64,000 bases of DNA. It comes from Aristolochia californica. Its lineage: Eukaryota > Streptophyta > Magnoliopsida > Piperales > Aristolochiaceae. Both the position numbers and the translations under genes were made by a program. The notes beneath the pieces were generated by a model. That model saw nothing but the letters and a program-made list of their open reading frames with translations, did not search any database and was not told where the DNA came from. Positions 1 to 12,521 of this stretch are shown piece by piece (position 1 is the first letter of the stretch; each line of letters begins with the position of its first letter). Location: NCBI GenBank assembly GCA_029961685.1, contig JARWKL010000008.1, positions 40,068,821 to 40,132,820 of the forward strand. Direction: 5' to 3'.

Positions 1-511
1 ACACTACCTTCCTCCACTACAACCTCCCGCGGCTCTGCCTCACCCCCCTGACATCATCAACCTCGACATGTCCGATATCGACAAAGTGATGAACGTCAAT
101 ATCGGGGGCGTCAACGCCGGAATTAAACACGAGGCACGAGTTATGGTGTCATGACTCTCAGGCTGCATCATATGCACCGCGGCATTGCGCCACTGCGCTA
201 TGCTGCGTTCAAGTTCGCGGTGGCGGGGATGGTGAGGAATGTGACGCCGGAGCTCGGCAGTTTTGGAATTCGAGTAAACCGCAACTCGCCATTCACGATT
301 CCTATGCCCATGTCTTTGGATGGGTTATCGGAACATTATCCGGGTTTCATTCACGGCGACGGAGTGCTTTAGGGGGCAGATTGTGAAGAGATCGCCATAG
401 ATAAAGCCGCACTCTTTTTGGCATCGGATGATGCCAAGTATATCACCGGCCATAACCTGGTGGTGGATGGTGGATTCACATCGTTCAAGATACTTCTCTC
501 AGCCTCCAACT
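1..511 (+). pseudogene. Short-chain dehydrogenase/reductase (SDR) relic, left end cut by window
   Basis: Conceptual translation shows the second half of a classical plant SDR of the secoisolariciresinol/xanthoxin dehydrogenase type. One frame (from the window edge to about 152) reads DKVMNVNIGGVNAGIKHEAR, the helix before the catalytic strand, and stops. A second frame from 151 gives YAAFKFAVAGMVRN, equivalent to the Y-x-x-x-K catalytic motif, and ELGSFGIRVN. It meets a TAG at 370-372, then continues in the same frame through [21 protein letters not shown], the usual SDR C-terminus, to TAA at 509-511. The segment normally carrying the catalytic Ser is missing between the two frames. One frame change, one deletion and one internal stop make function very unlikely. 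The substrate of the parent gene cannot be inferred. Confidence 0.85.
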
Positions 512-1376
512 AAAACAATCCTGCATTGCGAATTCCAGAATTGATGATCCAGGACTTAGGCTTTGACGGATTGCCCACTTGGCCGCCGTAAACCGACAAG
601 AATAGGGTCAAACCGAGAAGAAGTTTTAAGTAGCAGCAGAAGTCATATTGGGCTTATTAGATAACTATGAAAATAAACATAAACGAGTACATAACAGTGA
701 CATGTGGTAGGAAACAGGAGTAATATGATAGTGAAATGATAGAATATATGAAGTGTGACTGTAGGAATAGTATTATGTGAGTCATCGTTGTTTTCCGCTG
801 CCTATAGTCAGTATGTAGTTGTGATCCTAGTTCCGTTGCCCTCATCCCTATGTTCACCTTGTCATCCACTGTTAAAATAATATCAGAACAATAATGGTTT
901 TGGTATAAATTTTCTGTATTAAAGTCTACTAGAGATTTATTGTATTTAAAATGAGTGTTTATCCAATACAAAAAACTATTTCGTGAAAAACCAAAGAAAC
1001 GCTATCTCAATCATCCGATCACGATCAACGACCGATAAATGGCTATCTTAATCGTTCGATCATGATTGGACGGCTAAGATAACCATTTCGCATGTTTCGC
1101 ACCAAAAGATATCTATAACCATAACATTCAAAGAACATTAATTTAAATGAATAAATGTACAACACCATTACACCAAACAAAGGAAATTTCATCTTCATAC
1201 ATTGTTCTCAAATAAGAAATAAATACACAAATACGTATATACATACGTAAATACACACACAACTACAAATACAAAACTCCCCCAACTAAGAAACAATTAG
1301 CACTCACAGAACAAATGTAAGCAACAGAGACAGAGATTGCATCAAACAGGAACTGCAGCCCTTTTCTTCATTTCCT
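512..1376. other. Spacer with MITE-like palindrome and remorin 3' UTR
   Basis: No gene is supported here. Positions 1041-1084 form an imperfect palindrome: 17 of 22 arm positions pair around a central TCATGA. It lies beside a unit resembling the 30-bp minisatellite at 14627-14806. The AT-rich stretch from about 1120 to 1376 directly follows the remorin stop codon on the minus strand and probably holds its 3' UTR. Confidence 0.6.
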
Positions 1377-4300
1377 TTAGGATCCAAAGCAACCGAAGAG
1401 CTTAGTGGGAGCAAGCCCCTTGGCTTTGTATTTGGCGGCGATCTCCTCTGCCTTGAGAAGCTCTTCACCTTTTCTTGCTTCAATCATGGCTCTCTGCTCT
1501 TCTGCTTCCTTGTGGAGCATGGCTATCTTGTTTTTCATCAGCTCCCCGTACTCTGCCTTCTTCTTCTCCAGTTCTTCCTGTTCAGGATGACAAACAGGTT
1601 TTGAAATTAAAACGAATGGGCTTTCCCCAGAAAATCTCGGCAGAGAACTGTTTAAGATAATGAATAATGATCACCCAATTGCTTGTTGCAATATAGGATC
1701 CAGAAACCTTACCTCTTTCTTTCTCAAATCAGCTTCCACTGCTGCTTTCTTTGCGTTTTCCCATGAGGTGATAGATGAGAACTTTTTAATTGCTCTGGAA
1801 AAGCAGAGAGGTTGTTAACCTCACAATATTATAGAACAGTAACGTGAAAGCAAATTTGAGACACTGGAAGGTTCAGAATATGCAGCGAATGTATGGTTAT
1901 GATAGGAAAACAAAGTCGTTTCAGTGAAACCGATAAAATTAAACTGGACTATGCATGGCTAAAACAGAACAGGCACTTGGGGTGGTTTGAGATATCGTTG
2001 TCCACAATTCTGCGAAATCAAATCTGATCAGTTGAGCTTTCTTTTTGATAACTAAATGATGAAGGGAAGATCACATACTTGTTTTCAGCTTTGGTCTTTT
2101 CACTGTCTTCCCATGCCTTAATTAATGACAACCTTTTTTCAGTTTCCACTCGTGCAAGAGCAGCATCTGCCAAATGGTAAGAAACATTCATCATCCAAGA
2201 ATTGTACAAGCTAGTAAAAAAGGGGCTAATTCATTCATTTTGGCTTATAAATTTGACAGAGGATGAAAATATTTACCTCTATCAGCAGTACCCCCCGAAC
2301 TTTTCTCCGCTTCCAGAGGCTCTGTTCACAAGGACAAACTCAAAACATCACCCCAAGTAAATACAAGTAGCATGGCACCAAATATGAAGTAATTGCTTAC
2401 ATATCAGCTCTCAGATAGAATTACCAAGCAAGAGTCAGAGGAATCTTAATAAGTATGTCACAAATTCCACCCCCCCCCAAGGATTCCGGAGACCCTCTCA
2501 GCCTGAAAAGATGATCCGTTCATGTGTGACCAACATGAATGGACAGCCCTGATTACCATGCCATAACTGAGACGCATCTCAGGGAATCCTCGGTGCAAGC
2601 TTTTCATTGATTCAACGATGTTTCAGCTTCTAGTTCCTTTTGTTGATTGGTAGGCACTTTGAGAGAAAGCAACCCATGCTATTTGAATCAATCTTCCTTT
2701 AAGTCCCTCTCTTTTTTCCACTTCAGCCCAAAGAATTAGGTGGATAGGGACTGTTAATAAGAGACAACCAAGACTACTGATGCCAACTGGGTTTCAGATA
2801 TGGATAGTTTCTACTTGGCTGGAAAATGAACATTTACAGGAACAGTGGGACAACAGAGAAATGTGTTTCCTTAGTAAAGGAGGACCACCGTATATAAAAG
2901 ATACAGAAGAATCTGAACAGTCTGGCATGCCGGAGCCCATCAGGGCATGGCAGAACAATCACTTTCACCCCCAACAGCCTGAATAAGATAGAATCTAATT
3001 TGTTTCCTAACTATGATAGCTAAGAAAAAGTTTTGTCCTAGCTTATCTTTCTCTTTCTTGATTCAAATCCAGGGACCCATTGCCAGCACAATAGAGACCA
3101 CTTGCCCGAGTGAGGACAAGATTCTTCCAACTCATTTTCATGTTGCAAGCATACTTCAAATCATCCTAAAAATAAAGAGGTTTTTTTTTTTTTTTTTGAA
3201 GAAAAAGATGATGAAGAACCATCAGCCATATAGAATCTTGTGTATCCTAAAGAAGGGGAAGATGGACCAGAAAACATCAACAGAGGAAAGAGCATTTTGC
3301 TGTTCCCCAGATAAAGTGAAAGATGTCTAGACATTAAAAAGGATTCAAATTTGTAATCCGCCTCTTACTCTTTACGAAGAAAAGAGGCTCTCAATCATGG
3401 AGTTACTTTTTTTTGTTCTTTGAATAAAAAAGGTAGTTTCATAAATTTTCCAACAGACAAACTGAATAAGGCCAAACGGGAAAAACAAAGAAAGATTTTC
3501 TTAAAATAATGAACTTTGGTCAAGTTTATCTTTCAAAATATATTTGTGAATTTGGCAAATTATTCAGTAGGTAAAATTAGAGCATTTAATCATTAGTGAA
3601 TAGTTCTCAAAATAAAAAGTGGTTTTTTGACCATGAATGAACAGATTTAGACAAATTTGTTTTCCATGAATTCTTTCAAAGAGAATTACAAACATATTGA
3701 TCAATCAAATAAAGGGAACACATCACTTATTCCAAACTCTAAAGACTAAAAATTTGAGCCACAAATCAGAAAAATTTGCGCTAAATCCTAATGATACTCT
3801 CGGGCTAAATAAACCAGAAAAGAGCTCCAAAGGACCTAGACCTCCAAATATAAGGAGTGGAGCGAAAATAAAAATTGAGTTAAGGAACAAAACAGATATT
3901 GAATCTAATTCTCACAAAAGCCGTGTAGGAGAGAGACAAAGACAAAAAGAAACAGGAAGTCCACAGAAATTTTACTCAGACATAACGTCACAAACAAGTA
4001 CATGAATATTTTGATTTTCACAGGAAATCGCAAGAAAGAATGACCGAACAGGAATTCAAAAAAGAAAAAAAAAGAAAGAAAAAGGAGAAGAAGAAGATGA
4101 AGATAAAGAAGACAGTAAGAAAATTCGCGGAGATCCCACTCTAACTCAGACTAAAAAGAAGATCCTCCAAAGCGATTTTCCGAAAATCATCTAAAAAGAA
4201 CAGCTATACGAATCCACGAAACCAGCTCAAAACAAAACAAGAAATCGACTCCTCACCTACTTCAAACAAACAGTTTTCACACACAAAACACCATAATCGC

Positions 4301-4573
4301 AAATTCGACAGCTTCAGACCAAAATTCGATAACCCACCCCACCAAACAAACACAAAACCTCCAAACATCCATCCCCAGAAACCAAAAAAACTTACTCTCA
4401 ACAATCGCAAGCGCCTTGGTATCATCGACCTTCTCCCCCGCTGGAATCACCGCCTTCTCCTCCGCCACATCCTTCGGGGCCTCAACCGGCGCAGGTGCCG
4501 GAGCCGCCGGAGCTTCCGTTGGAGTTTCGGAAGGCGCGGGAGCTTCTACCTTCTTAGCTTCTTCCTCTCCCAT
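1377..4573 (-). CDS. Remorin, 197 aa, 5 exons
   Basis: Remorins are plant plasma-membrane nanodomain proteins that control cell-to-cell movement and microbe responses. Coding exons on the minus strand are 4573-4396, 2321-2277, 2166-2079, 1794-1713 and 1577-1377. Together they make 594 bases with no frame break. The first ~75 residues are Ala/Pro/Glu-rich (Remorin_N type). From about residue 76 the canonical C-domain follows, with ARVETEKRLSLIKAWEDSEK, then SSITSWENAKKAAVEADLRK, then a long Lys/Glu coiled coil. The C-terminus KLFGCFGS carries a Cys at 194, as in the remorin membrane anchor (RemCA), where S-acylation is known in the family. Length and exon pattern fit group-1 remorins. Intron 1 is about 2.07 kb; an A/T-rich tract and a 17-T run lie in it. 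The start is the first ATG, followed by MGEEEAKK. Confidence 0.96.
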
Positions 4574-5180
4574 CTCCTCTCACCAAAATTCTGAAACCGA
4601 GAAACGACTCCGGAACCGCTGAATTCCCTCTCAGATATTGACGCTAAGTTTGGTGGTTATCAGCTTAGAGAACGAGAGCTCTGGCTAGAAGTTGGTGGAG
4701 ATTCCGAGCTTGCGAGCATTAATAGACAGTAAGGCCTGTAATAAGGCGGGGGTGAAAGGAAGGAGAGGGGTGTTTCGTAATTTTACGATGGCTTTTGTGC
4801 TGTGTCCACCGATAATATCTCCTCTCTCAAGTCTCAACCTAGAACAGAGCTAAAAAAGTATAAAAAAGTAAAAAACGGGTAAAATTCCACCTGGCACCGC
4901 GCGAGTCGGCCGTCTTTACTCTCACGGAAAGTGCGAGCGATGTCTGTTACATTGAAACTATCGGCGAGTACACTCTCAGGATAGTTTACTCGAGTTCGGA
5001 TCCTGCCGCTTTTCAATTGTGTGGGCCCGTCTCAGTTGATTTCTCCCAACAAGCAAGTTCTCCGGACCACTGAAGATAGAGTGGTCCTACACTTTTTATT
5101 ACTCGTATATTTTATATTTTAATTACACAATTAAATATTTTTTAAGATAAAAAGGTTAAATATTCAATTATAGATACCAA
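4574..5180. other. Remorin 5' UTR/promoter region and spacer
   Basis: This sequence lies upstream of the minus-strand remorin start. Positions 4574-4720 are CT-rich on the minus strand and probably hold the 5' UTR. No further gene is supported up to the repeat block that begins near 5181. Confidence 0.4.
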
Positions 5181-5482
5181 AATGTCACTTTAATTGTCAA
5201 ACGCTTAACCAATACAACTCAACATACCGGTTTGTTAAGTGCGAAAAGCCAAGTAACTAACCGGGATTTGAACCCGAAACGTGGTACCCAACTCTGATAC
5301 CATGTCAAACACCTAGCCAATATACAACTAAAAAAATTGGTTTGTTAAGTACGAAAAGCAAAGTATCTAACCCAAGTGGACTAGGGGTGAACGGAATCTA
5401 AACCAGGTGGATTTGTTAAGTACGAAAAGCAAAGTATCTAACCCAAGTGGACTAGGGGTGAACGGAATCTAAACCAGGTGGA
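5181..5482. repeat. Repeat block with perfect 71-bp tandem duplication and tRNA-like B-box motif
   Basis: Positions 5341-5411 and 5412-5482 are identical 71-base tandem copies that begin tttgttaagtacgaaaagc. A diverged related copy starts near 5188. Between them, read on the minus strand, are TGGTATCAGAGT (5291-5302) and GGGTTCAAATCCCGG (5261-5275). The second resembles an RNA polymerase III B box or tRNA T-arm. The first resembles the initiator-Met primer-binding site of LTR retroelements. A related block sits at 38733-38829, so this is a dispersed repeat, either SINE-like or a miniature LTR element. The class cannot be settled by eye. Confidence 0.7.
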
Positions 5483-8400
5483 TTGGAACCACATTAATTA
5501 TTATCGGTGTTAAAGATTATAATTTTTCAAGAATAATTATAAATTATTATTTATTATATAATTATGTGATAAAAAGAATTGATTTAAAAATAATAATGTG
5601 AAATATGACATCAATATATATATATATACTCTTCTTGATTTTATTGGGGTATAATAATTATTAATAAATTAATTAAATTATAATTATTTTTAATTTTGTT
5701 TTATTTGGATTTGGGAACACAATCACACAAGCGATCCTTTTCTCCCTTTTCTCCTCCATACATTTCAATGCTGTCTCTATTGTCACGAAAGGGGGTCCAC
5801 CACAAATATCTAAGATATTTAGTGTTTCATGCCAGAAAATGACGATCATGATTCTGGTATCTGGTTGTTTGATCTGGGACCACGTGGGGAACCTTCGGAT
5901 CGAGTAAAATCGCAACATCTGGGCCCCGCACTGTCACATAGTGAAGATCTACCGTCCACGTTGGCACGGAGCACGATGATTTTTGTCCGTTGACGCCAAG
6001 TGTCAGACTACCAAAGTCAGGTAGTTCGCTCCATTCGACGAAAACTACGAATCCTAGCTCCGGTCGTTCTTGAACCAATTAAATAATAGAACCAGGTCCC
6101 GAGTCTGGTCCCACCGGGTGAAACCACCAATGTAAACGAAATAAAACCAAACCGGTCCATTTCCCACCCACAAAAAAACAGTGTAACTTCCAACGGTTTC
6201 CCACAAACCATCCATGTGGTCATCAATCCTGTGGGCCCACCCTACAAACCCTAAAGTGTCAACATCCAATCCATCTAATTTCAGATATGGCATCCATGAC
6301 CCTAGAATTGTGAGTCGTGACTCGGACTCGACTCGGCCCAGGTGAAATTCATATCCGCCGAGTCGAGTTATAAACCGACCTGATCGAATTACAAATCGGA
6401 TTATAAGTCGATCTTCATTTACAACCAAAGTGTTCCAAATGGAGACTTGGGCAGAATAAGGATTAGTCTGACCCACCCTTTCTCAAGACCGATTTGACTC
6501 AGTGGTTTTGAATGCAAAAGCAAGACAACCCAACCCGTCGCCTTCTTTTATCTTAACGTTTCCTTTATTTCCTTTCTCGAAATAAACTAGAGAAAGGGGG
6601 GACCCCAAATGGTCATGGAGTCGTGGTCCAACACTCCAGCTTCCTTATTCAACAATGGTGGTCACAGGTGACAACCCTTTACAGGTATTTTACGTTTGGG
6701 ACGAGACTCTTTGTAATCATGCATTGCTGGCATGTTTGCATTTCTTTTAGGGGTGGTTACCCTTTAGTTAATATACTCTTAAATTTATTCCATATTAGGC
6801 TGGCTTTCATGAGACTACTTCTATGTCGATTTCTACTATGCCACCCTTTCGAATGGCTCACATTGTAATAGTTTTTACTCTAGCACTCGGTAGCCCTTTT
6901 TATAAATCGATCACCTACTTATGACTTTTTTTGTGACAACGCTCACTCTGGAATTAAGTAACATAAACTATAGGTTGCTCTATAAGGAATTACATTCACA
7001 AACCGTGTATTAGTTGTAGAAGTAGATCGTAATATGTATAAAAACATAAACAATTGAATAATTAATCGCAAAATTTAATAAGATTGTAATATTTTAATCA
7101 AACTTTGCTTCTTTCAAAAGTGTGAAACCACTTCAGGGTTAGATTAAATTAATGCTAAATCCAAAGATTAGTCATAGAGTCTTTTGATAGAATCAAACCA
7201 AGCCATGATTGGTTTTGTTATAAACTAATAAAAACAATCTTTCCCATGATGGAATCACATTCAAATACATGCATAAGAAATTAAATTTGCTTAACTAAGA
7301 CGCAATTGTCGAAATGAGTGTATCGTATTTTTGAAACATATCGAGTTGTTAAGAAATATAATATATCTGCAATGTCATGCATTTCATAACATATATATAT
7401 GGATAGATAGATGGATGAATATTTTGATCGATATTGTTATGAGTCTAAAAAATCGTTACATAAGTTGATACATATTACATATTGGCGATACACCCAACGT
7501 GGACCAATTGTGAAGGAATCTTATATAAAATTTAAAAGTCGATCACCTGTAAATTAGTTTTTACAGGTAAGATACCTGGCTTAAATATGTCAAATACTGG
7601 GAAATCTCTTTCAATGGCTTTTCGAGCATGCTGAGAGAGTGGCCAACACCATATTTTTCAGAGAAGACAAATCCCAAATCTTGGTGTCTCATTATCCTTA
7701 AGAGCTATTTCATTTTCAAACCCACTTAGTGGACAAAGATGCCTACAATTTCAAAAAGTCTTTGGATGGTTGCTTCCTTAATAAAATAAACATTGATTTC
7801 AACATCTAATCTTCTTTCGAAGATATGAATGTTAGGCTACATTTATTAGTTCTTTGGTGACATGCCCATTGATTTGTTTTCCTCAACAATGACTTTCTAA
7901 TTGCTCCATAATTGAAATCTTGCTTTAAGTGGGGGGTTTTGATATGTGTCATCATCAAAGCCTTGTCACAAGCTCTATATATGAAATATCTGGGTGCTTA
8001 TATTGGTATTAGGTATTATATCAAAATCTCTAGATTTTGATCCGATATATCAATATCTCTTGTGTATCAATATTTTATCAGATCCATAGGTGAAGGAGCG
8101 CTATGTCGGAAATTATCTCCCTAAATATAGTGGAAAAGGGTATCACTTGGCACTTTTCTTTCATAATTACCCCTTCTTTCACTAGTTACACCTTTCTCCC
8201 TTCGTCGTCCCACTATACTCTACTTAGGTTTCCTTTAACATTGTTTTGGCTTTGCCATTGAAATCAAACCCTTGTATATTAGAGATTGCGTCAAGGGTGA
8301 GAAACCCTCATTCCCAACTAATAAATCTAAGATTTTTTTACTCATTTTTTCATGTAGAACAAATTTTTTTAATACTCTCCCTCACGTATGAGCTCTTTTT

Positions 8401-9390
8401 TTCTGGCGTATACTACACGTGAACAATTTGAGGTAAATTCCATGTTTGAGCACTTGCTGTGATATCATATTAAGCTCAATTACATCCCAAATTCACTAAA
8501 AAAAAATTTCCCGACTAATAAACCTATGATCTTTATACTCATTAATCCACATTAAACTATTCGCATTATCTTGCATTACATTATTTTAGGAGAATCTTCC
8601 TCTCTTTCTTCTTTCTTCTTATTCTTTTTTGTTTTCCATCTTCCATCCATTTCAGGTTCTCCAGTTCTCCATTTTTTTCTTCCCCATCTCCATCTTTCAC
8701 CTCTCTTTCCCTTGACTCCCTCCCTGATTTCTTTGACATTATATGGCCCGTTGGATTTAAATAAGGTCTTCTCTTCTTCCTCCCTGAAGACCTAAAATGA
8801 CTGGTAGGTATTTGGTAAAACGATAGAATTGAGTCTGCCATAACTGAATTACATACAAAAAGATTCGATGCAAAAAGACAAGAATGATCATCTCCTATGT
8901 TCACTTCCTGGTAAAATATTGTACCCCATGAATCTCCTTCATCCCCTAGAAAAAGCTCGACCTGCCCACCGAAACTAAACTCCAGACAAACACAAACCCA
9001 CAGTTTTACTCTTCCCAACGCGTCCAAAACTCAAGCCAGAAATGTTTACAGAAAACAGACATCTTCGTGTCTCTGTGTGCTTCTCTACCTCTTTGTCTGC
9101 TGAGATGTTTCAGAGAAGAATCTTAATCTCGCTTTCTAATGGCGACAAGATTACTTTACCCGGATGCCACGCAGAAAGTCCCGTCTCTCCATGGCAGACC
9201 ATCTTTGCTCGGTGTAGCACTTTCGATCCCATAGCAGTACTGGAGAGAATTAAGCTGAGAAAGCCCCCAGCGTTACCTTTCTTCTCATCGAAAAAGGAAA
9301 AAAAAAAAAAAATTACAGCTCTAAACGAGGAGCAAGCTGCAGCTCCCACGTCAAATCTTCTCTGTAACTAAACCATGGATCCAACGCCCA
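5483..9390. other. Gene-poor spacer
   Basis: The interval is AT-rich with no open frame that resembles a known family. Minus-strand open frames around 5827-6476 and 8581-9027 show no recognisable domain, and I do not call them. Pieces near 7320-7500 and 7990-8090 contain ATATCG/GATAT-rich motifs like the dispersed family better seen at 40.7-42.8 kb. Confidence 0.5.
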
Positions 9391-9391
9391 T

Positions 9392-9718
9392 AGAAACCTT
9401 CTGCGCTCCCTTATAAGCACCCATCTTGCCCACTTGGTGGCACCCAAGAGAAAATTCAACCGGAGTCCTGTGGGTAAAACTTTCATGGACGTGTACATTT
9501 CCGAGGAGTATGTCAGAACCCGCCGAGCGGAGAAAATGGCTGCCGCTGCCGCCGCTGCTGCCGCCGCGAGGGAGAAGGATAATTTACCCGAATCCGGGAG
9601 AGCGGGGAAGGAGAAGAAGACGGAGTTCATGTCATCCCCATTCGTCGTCGAGAAGAAGAGACGGCTGTTCCAAAACGATAATAGCGCAGATATTGTTTTC
9701 AGCTGCTTCTCGGCGTAG
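9392..9718 (+). CDS. Unrecognised small protein with poly-Ala tract (partial model)
   Basis: I do not recognise this family. A frame open from 9368 ends at TAG 9716-9718. It reads HRNLLRSLISTHLAHLVAPK, then RKFNRSPVGKTFMDVYISEE, a run of ten Ala, a Lys/Glu-rich stretch and FSCFSA at the C-terminus. Local GC is higher than in the flanks and the composition looks coding. There is no in-frame ATG before 9486, so either an upstream exon supplies the start through an acceptor such as the AG ending at 9393, or translation begins at 9486 (MDVYISEE). A TTG at 9434 opens the longest uninterrupted piece but is unlikely as a plant start. It may also be a decayed gene. The antisense frame is judged a shadow. 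Confidence 0.4.
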   Translation, partial: RNLLRSLISTHLAHLVAPKRKFNRSPVGKTFMDVYISEEYVRTRRAEKMAAAAAAAAAAREKDNLPESGRAGKEKKTEFMSSPFVVEKKRRLFQNDNSADIVFSCFSA

Positions 9719-9719
9719 A

Positions 9720-12217
9720 TCTCCATTACACCGCCTTCGTTCTTCTCTTATTGCTACAATGCCTGCATGCAGCCACATTACCGAAAAATCCGAAGATCTT
9801 CAATTCGCAGCTCCAACAACCAGAAACTGGAAATTTTTTGTAATTTCGAAGAAGTAGAGATTTTTTTTAATTTTTATTTTGGTTCTTATTTTTAAATTTG
9901 TAATAATGTAACATAGTAATATATTATCGATTCAGTTCAAGTAAATATTTTCTGTTTTTCTTCATTGAAATCTCTAAACCCTAAACCCTATAATCGGCCC
10001 GTAAGAAAGATGAAAAAAGTTCTTCTAACTCCGGTATAGAAATTAGTTACCCTAATTCAATACTATCGAGGGTAATAACAATCGTAGAATAATAAGTAAT
10101 CAAGCATGAATACAATTTTTATACAGGTTCGCCTCAAAGTGAGACTACGTTATATCCTCCTGCCACTGTAATCAAAAGAAGTTTACAAGAGAAAATCACA
10201 TACACCATTCTCTGGGTGTTTTTCTCTAACTTCTCTCTCTCAAGACGGTCAATCACCATAATAACGGCACCCCCAAATATTAGGAAAAAATTAGGATAAT
10301 AGAAATATAAGAGTAAAATTTCCAAACTACCCTTAAGATTGTTGGCAGGATTTGGGGTTTAGGGTTTAGGGTTTAACCATTGGAATGCAGAAGTAGGAAT
10401 CGTTGTTGGGAATCACCGAGCCTAATTATAAGAACTGACAGCTCCGGTGAGGAAACGATTTGTCTGCTGCTGATCTCCACGACGAGCAGATGGTCTTGAA
10501 CCTAAGCTAAAACCAGTCACAGTTAAACTCAGAAGATCGTTGGGAGTATATAATATTGTATAGGGAATTTTACTAAATTAATCCCATCAAAGCTTGTTCA
10601 TGTGACAGTAAATGCTCCTGTTTTAATGCCATTTAGAGTTCTTTCAGTATGCAAATTGTTAAGCCTTCAGAGCATCAAAGGAGAAGATTATATCACTTTA
10701 GTGAGTTCTTGTCTGCTATTCTTCTCCGCAACTGAGTATTGCGGATCAACCAGGTAGTATAAGCATTGAAATATCAAGGTCAAGTTCCAAGAACATACTA
10801 ATCTCTGTAATGGATATGTAGATGTTGCAAGAAATAAGCTTCAATTTTCAGCGTCTATCTTGAAACTGACCTCATTCCGTGTCCTGAGGATCCAATTCTT
10901 GCGCCGAATAAACACCCTGATTACGAAGTAGGATCTGCAGTTCATATAATGAGAACAATACAGAGATCTAACACTTCGTCTGCGTAATTATTCTTTATGT
11001 TTTGATTAGTAAGGCTTTGATTCGACCCAGATTTACATACCAGAGAGATAGTCGTCGATTGATGAATCCTTGAATCAATCACCATGTTTGCCGCTTCTCC
11101 GTCTCATCAATCTTTGCCTGTAGCTATTCAGGTAGTCTCTCGAAATCTTGTTATTTCTTATGGGTTATTTCTTATAATCATCATATCGTCTAAATAAACT
11201 ATCAAACATGTTACCTTACCCCATTAATGCTTTAAGAATAGTGTATCATCTGAGTTACTTTGTTGAAATCCGAAAAACTCTAGTTCGGGATTTTAATTTC
11301 ACCCCATGGATCAGGGATGGGGTAGGGAAAAAACCCATTGGGTTTCGGGTCAGGGACAATTTTTCCAAATATGACAAGAACCCGACTCGAACCCCACTCA
11401 GGCCACTCACATATGGGACAAAAATATAAAATGGAGTTGAGATGAGTCGGGTTTATAGGGATGGGGCGAGGGGAGGGAACGGGTTAGGTTAAAATTGGGT
11501 TTATAGGGACGGGGCGAGGACGGGGTTATACGGAGGTGATCAAGTTAGGGTTGAGTTTGGGTTCCTAGGAAAGGGATTAGGTTCAAGTTCAGGGTTTGGT
11601 AAACTAGTCCCTGACCCGACATGTGCCCACCTCCAAAGCAACCAACAAACAATTTCTTTCGATGTATGTTTTTCAGTTTCTTTTTCATTTTAAATATTTT
11701 TTGTATTTTTTCTTATTTAGATGCCTATAAAAAATGAAAGAAAAATATAGTTTCTCTTATTTGTATACAAAGAATATGAAAAAAAAATAGTAATATTTCA
11801 AAACTTTGTCGATTAAAATTTTATCTCAAGTTTCTATTTCTTTATAAATTTATTAACTAAGTTCTTTCTTATTTTTTTCTTTTCTCTCGATGGTTTTTTG
11901 TTGTCAAACAACAAAAACTAACTCTCTCCCCTTTTCTTTTCTTTTCTACTGGTTCCAAATATGTCCTAAATGTTTTAACAGACTTCAAAACGAGTTGCAA
12001 TGTGCTTTTTTGAGTTCTACTTTTCTGGGCATCGATGATGATAGTATGTAATTACAATTTCTTGCAAACATTCACCATAGAGTACCAATTGCCTCTCTAT
12101 CGATTCCTTTCCTTTTCTTCTTCTTCTTCTTCTTCTGTTTTTTGTATTTTTTATAAATAAAAAATACAAAATATTTATCAATTATAAAATAATATGTTAA
12201 TATATGTTAAAGAACAT
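9720..12217. other. Spacer with telomere-type motifs and possible exon relics
   Basis: AAACCCTAAACCCTA occurs at 9975-9990, and its reverse GGGTTTAGGGTTTAGGGTTT at 10355-10374. At 10847-10945 a short stretch after a good acceptor (ttttcag) reads YLETDLIPCPEDPILAPNKH. At 11083-11132 ATG reads MFAASPSHQSLPVAIQ up to a GTAG donor-like site. Both look exon-like, but neither can be joined into a gene. Positions 11281-11640 are rich in repeats of the gggttcggg/gacgggg type. Nothing else is supported. Confidence 0.4.
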
Positions 12218-12521
12218 TGTTACAACACCACTTCTTATTGCAACTACTAGAACAACTCATATAGATTTATATAGCCAGGGGTCAGCTGACAAATGCCCTT
12301 TCTCCACCCTCCCCCCTCTTGTATTTAGTGGGTGCATGACCCTCAGGGAGGATAGGTGCCCTTGATAAGGGATCATCTCCCTTTGTATTTATCCTTATCC
12401 CTTAAGTTTAGATAGGATCTCCATTATTATATTTATTCATTCTATTCTAAATTGTATAAATATCACTCTGAATCAATACAAAATATTATTCAATTCAACA
12501 TCTAATATGTTATCAGAACAG
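12218..12521 (+). mobile_element. Ty1/copia-type LTR with primer-binding-site remnant
   Basis: The LTR runs from TGTTACAACA (12218) to CAATTCAACA (12500), about 283 bp. It has the expected TG...CA ends and TATAAATA-like sequence at about 12455. Immediately after it, at 12508-12521, is tgttatcagaacag. This is a mutated form of the TGGTATCAGAGC site complementary to initiator Met-tRNA, used by most plant Ty1/copia elements. No internal coding region follows and no second LTR is visible, so this is a truncated 5' end in plus orientation. A target-site duplication cannot be shown because only one LTR is present. Confidence 0.75.

Noticed and set aside
5261..5302. A functional tRNA gene
   Set aside because: Only the T-arm-like box is present; no acceptor stem, anticodon arm or correct spacing can be drawn.
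6054..6476. 140-codon minus-strand frame
   Set aside because: Overlaps two other unrelated frames, shows no family resemblance and lies in a gene-poor spacer.
8581..9027. 148-codon minus-strand frame
   Set aside because: Composition follows CT-rich DNA, Lys/Arg/Glu-rich tail without a domain; no splice or promoter support.
9313..9726. Minus-strand frame opposite the poly-Ala open frame
   Set aside because: It also contains an Ala run from the same GCC/GCT repeat; the plus-strand reading looks more protein-like.
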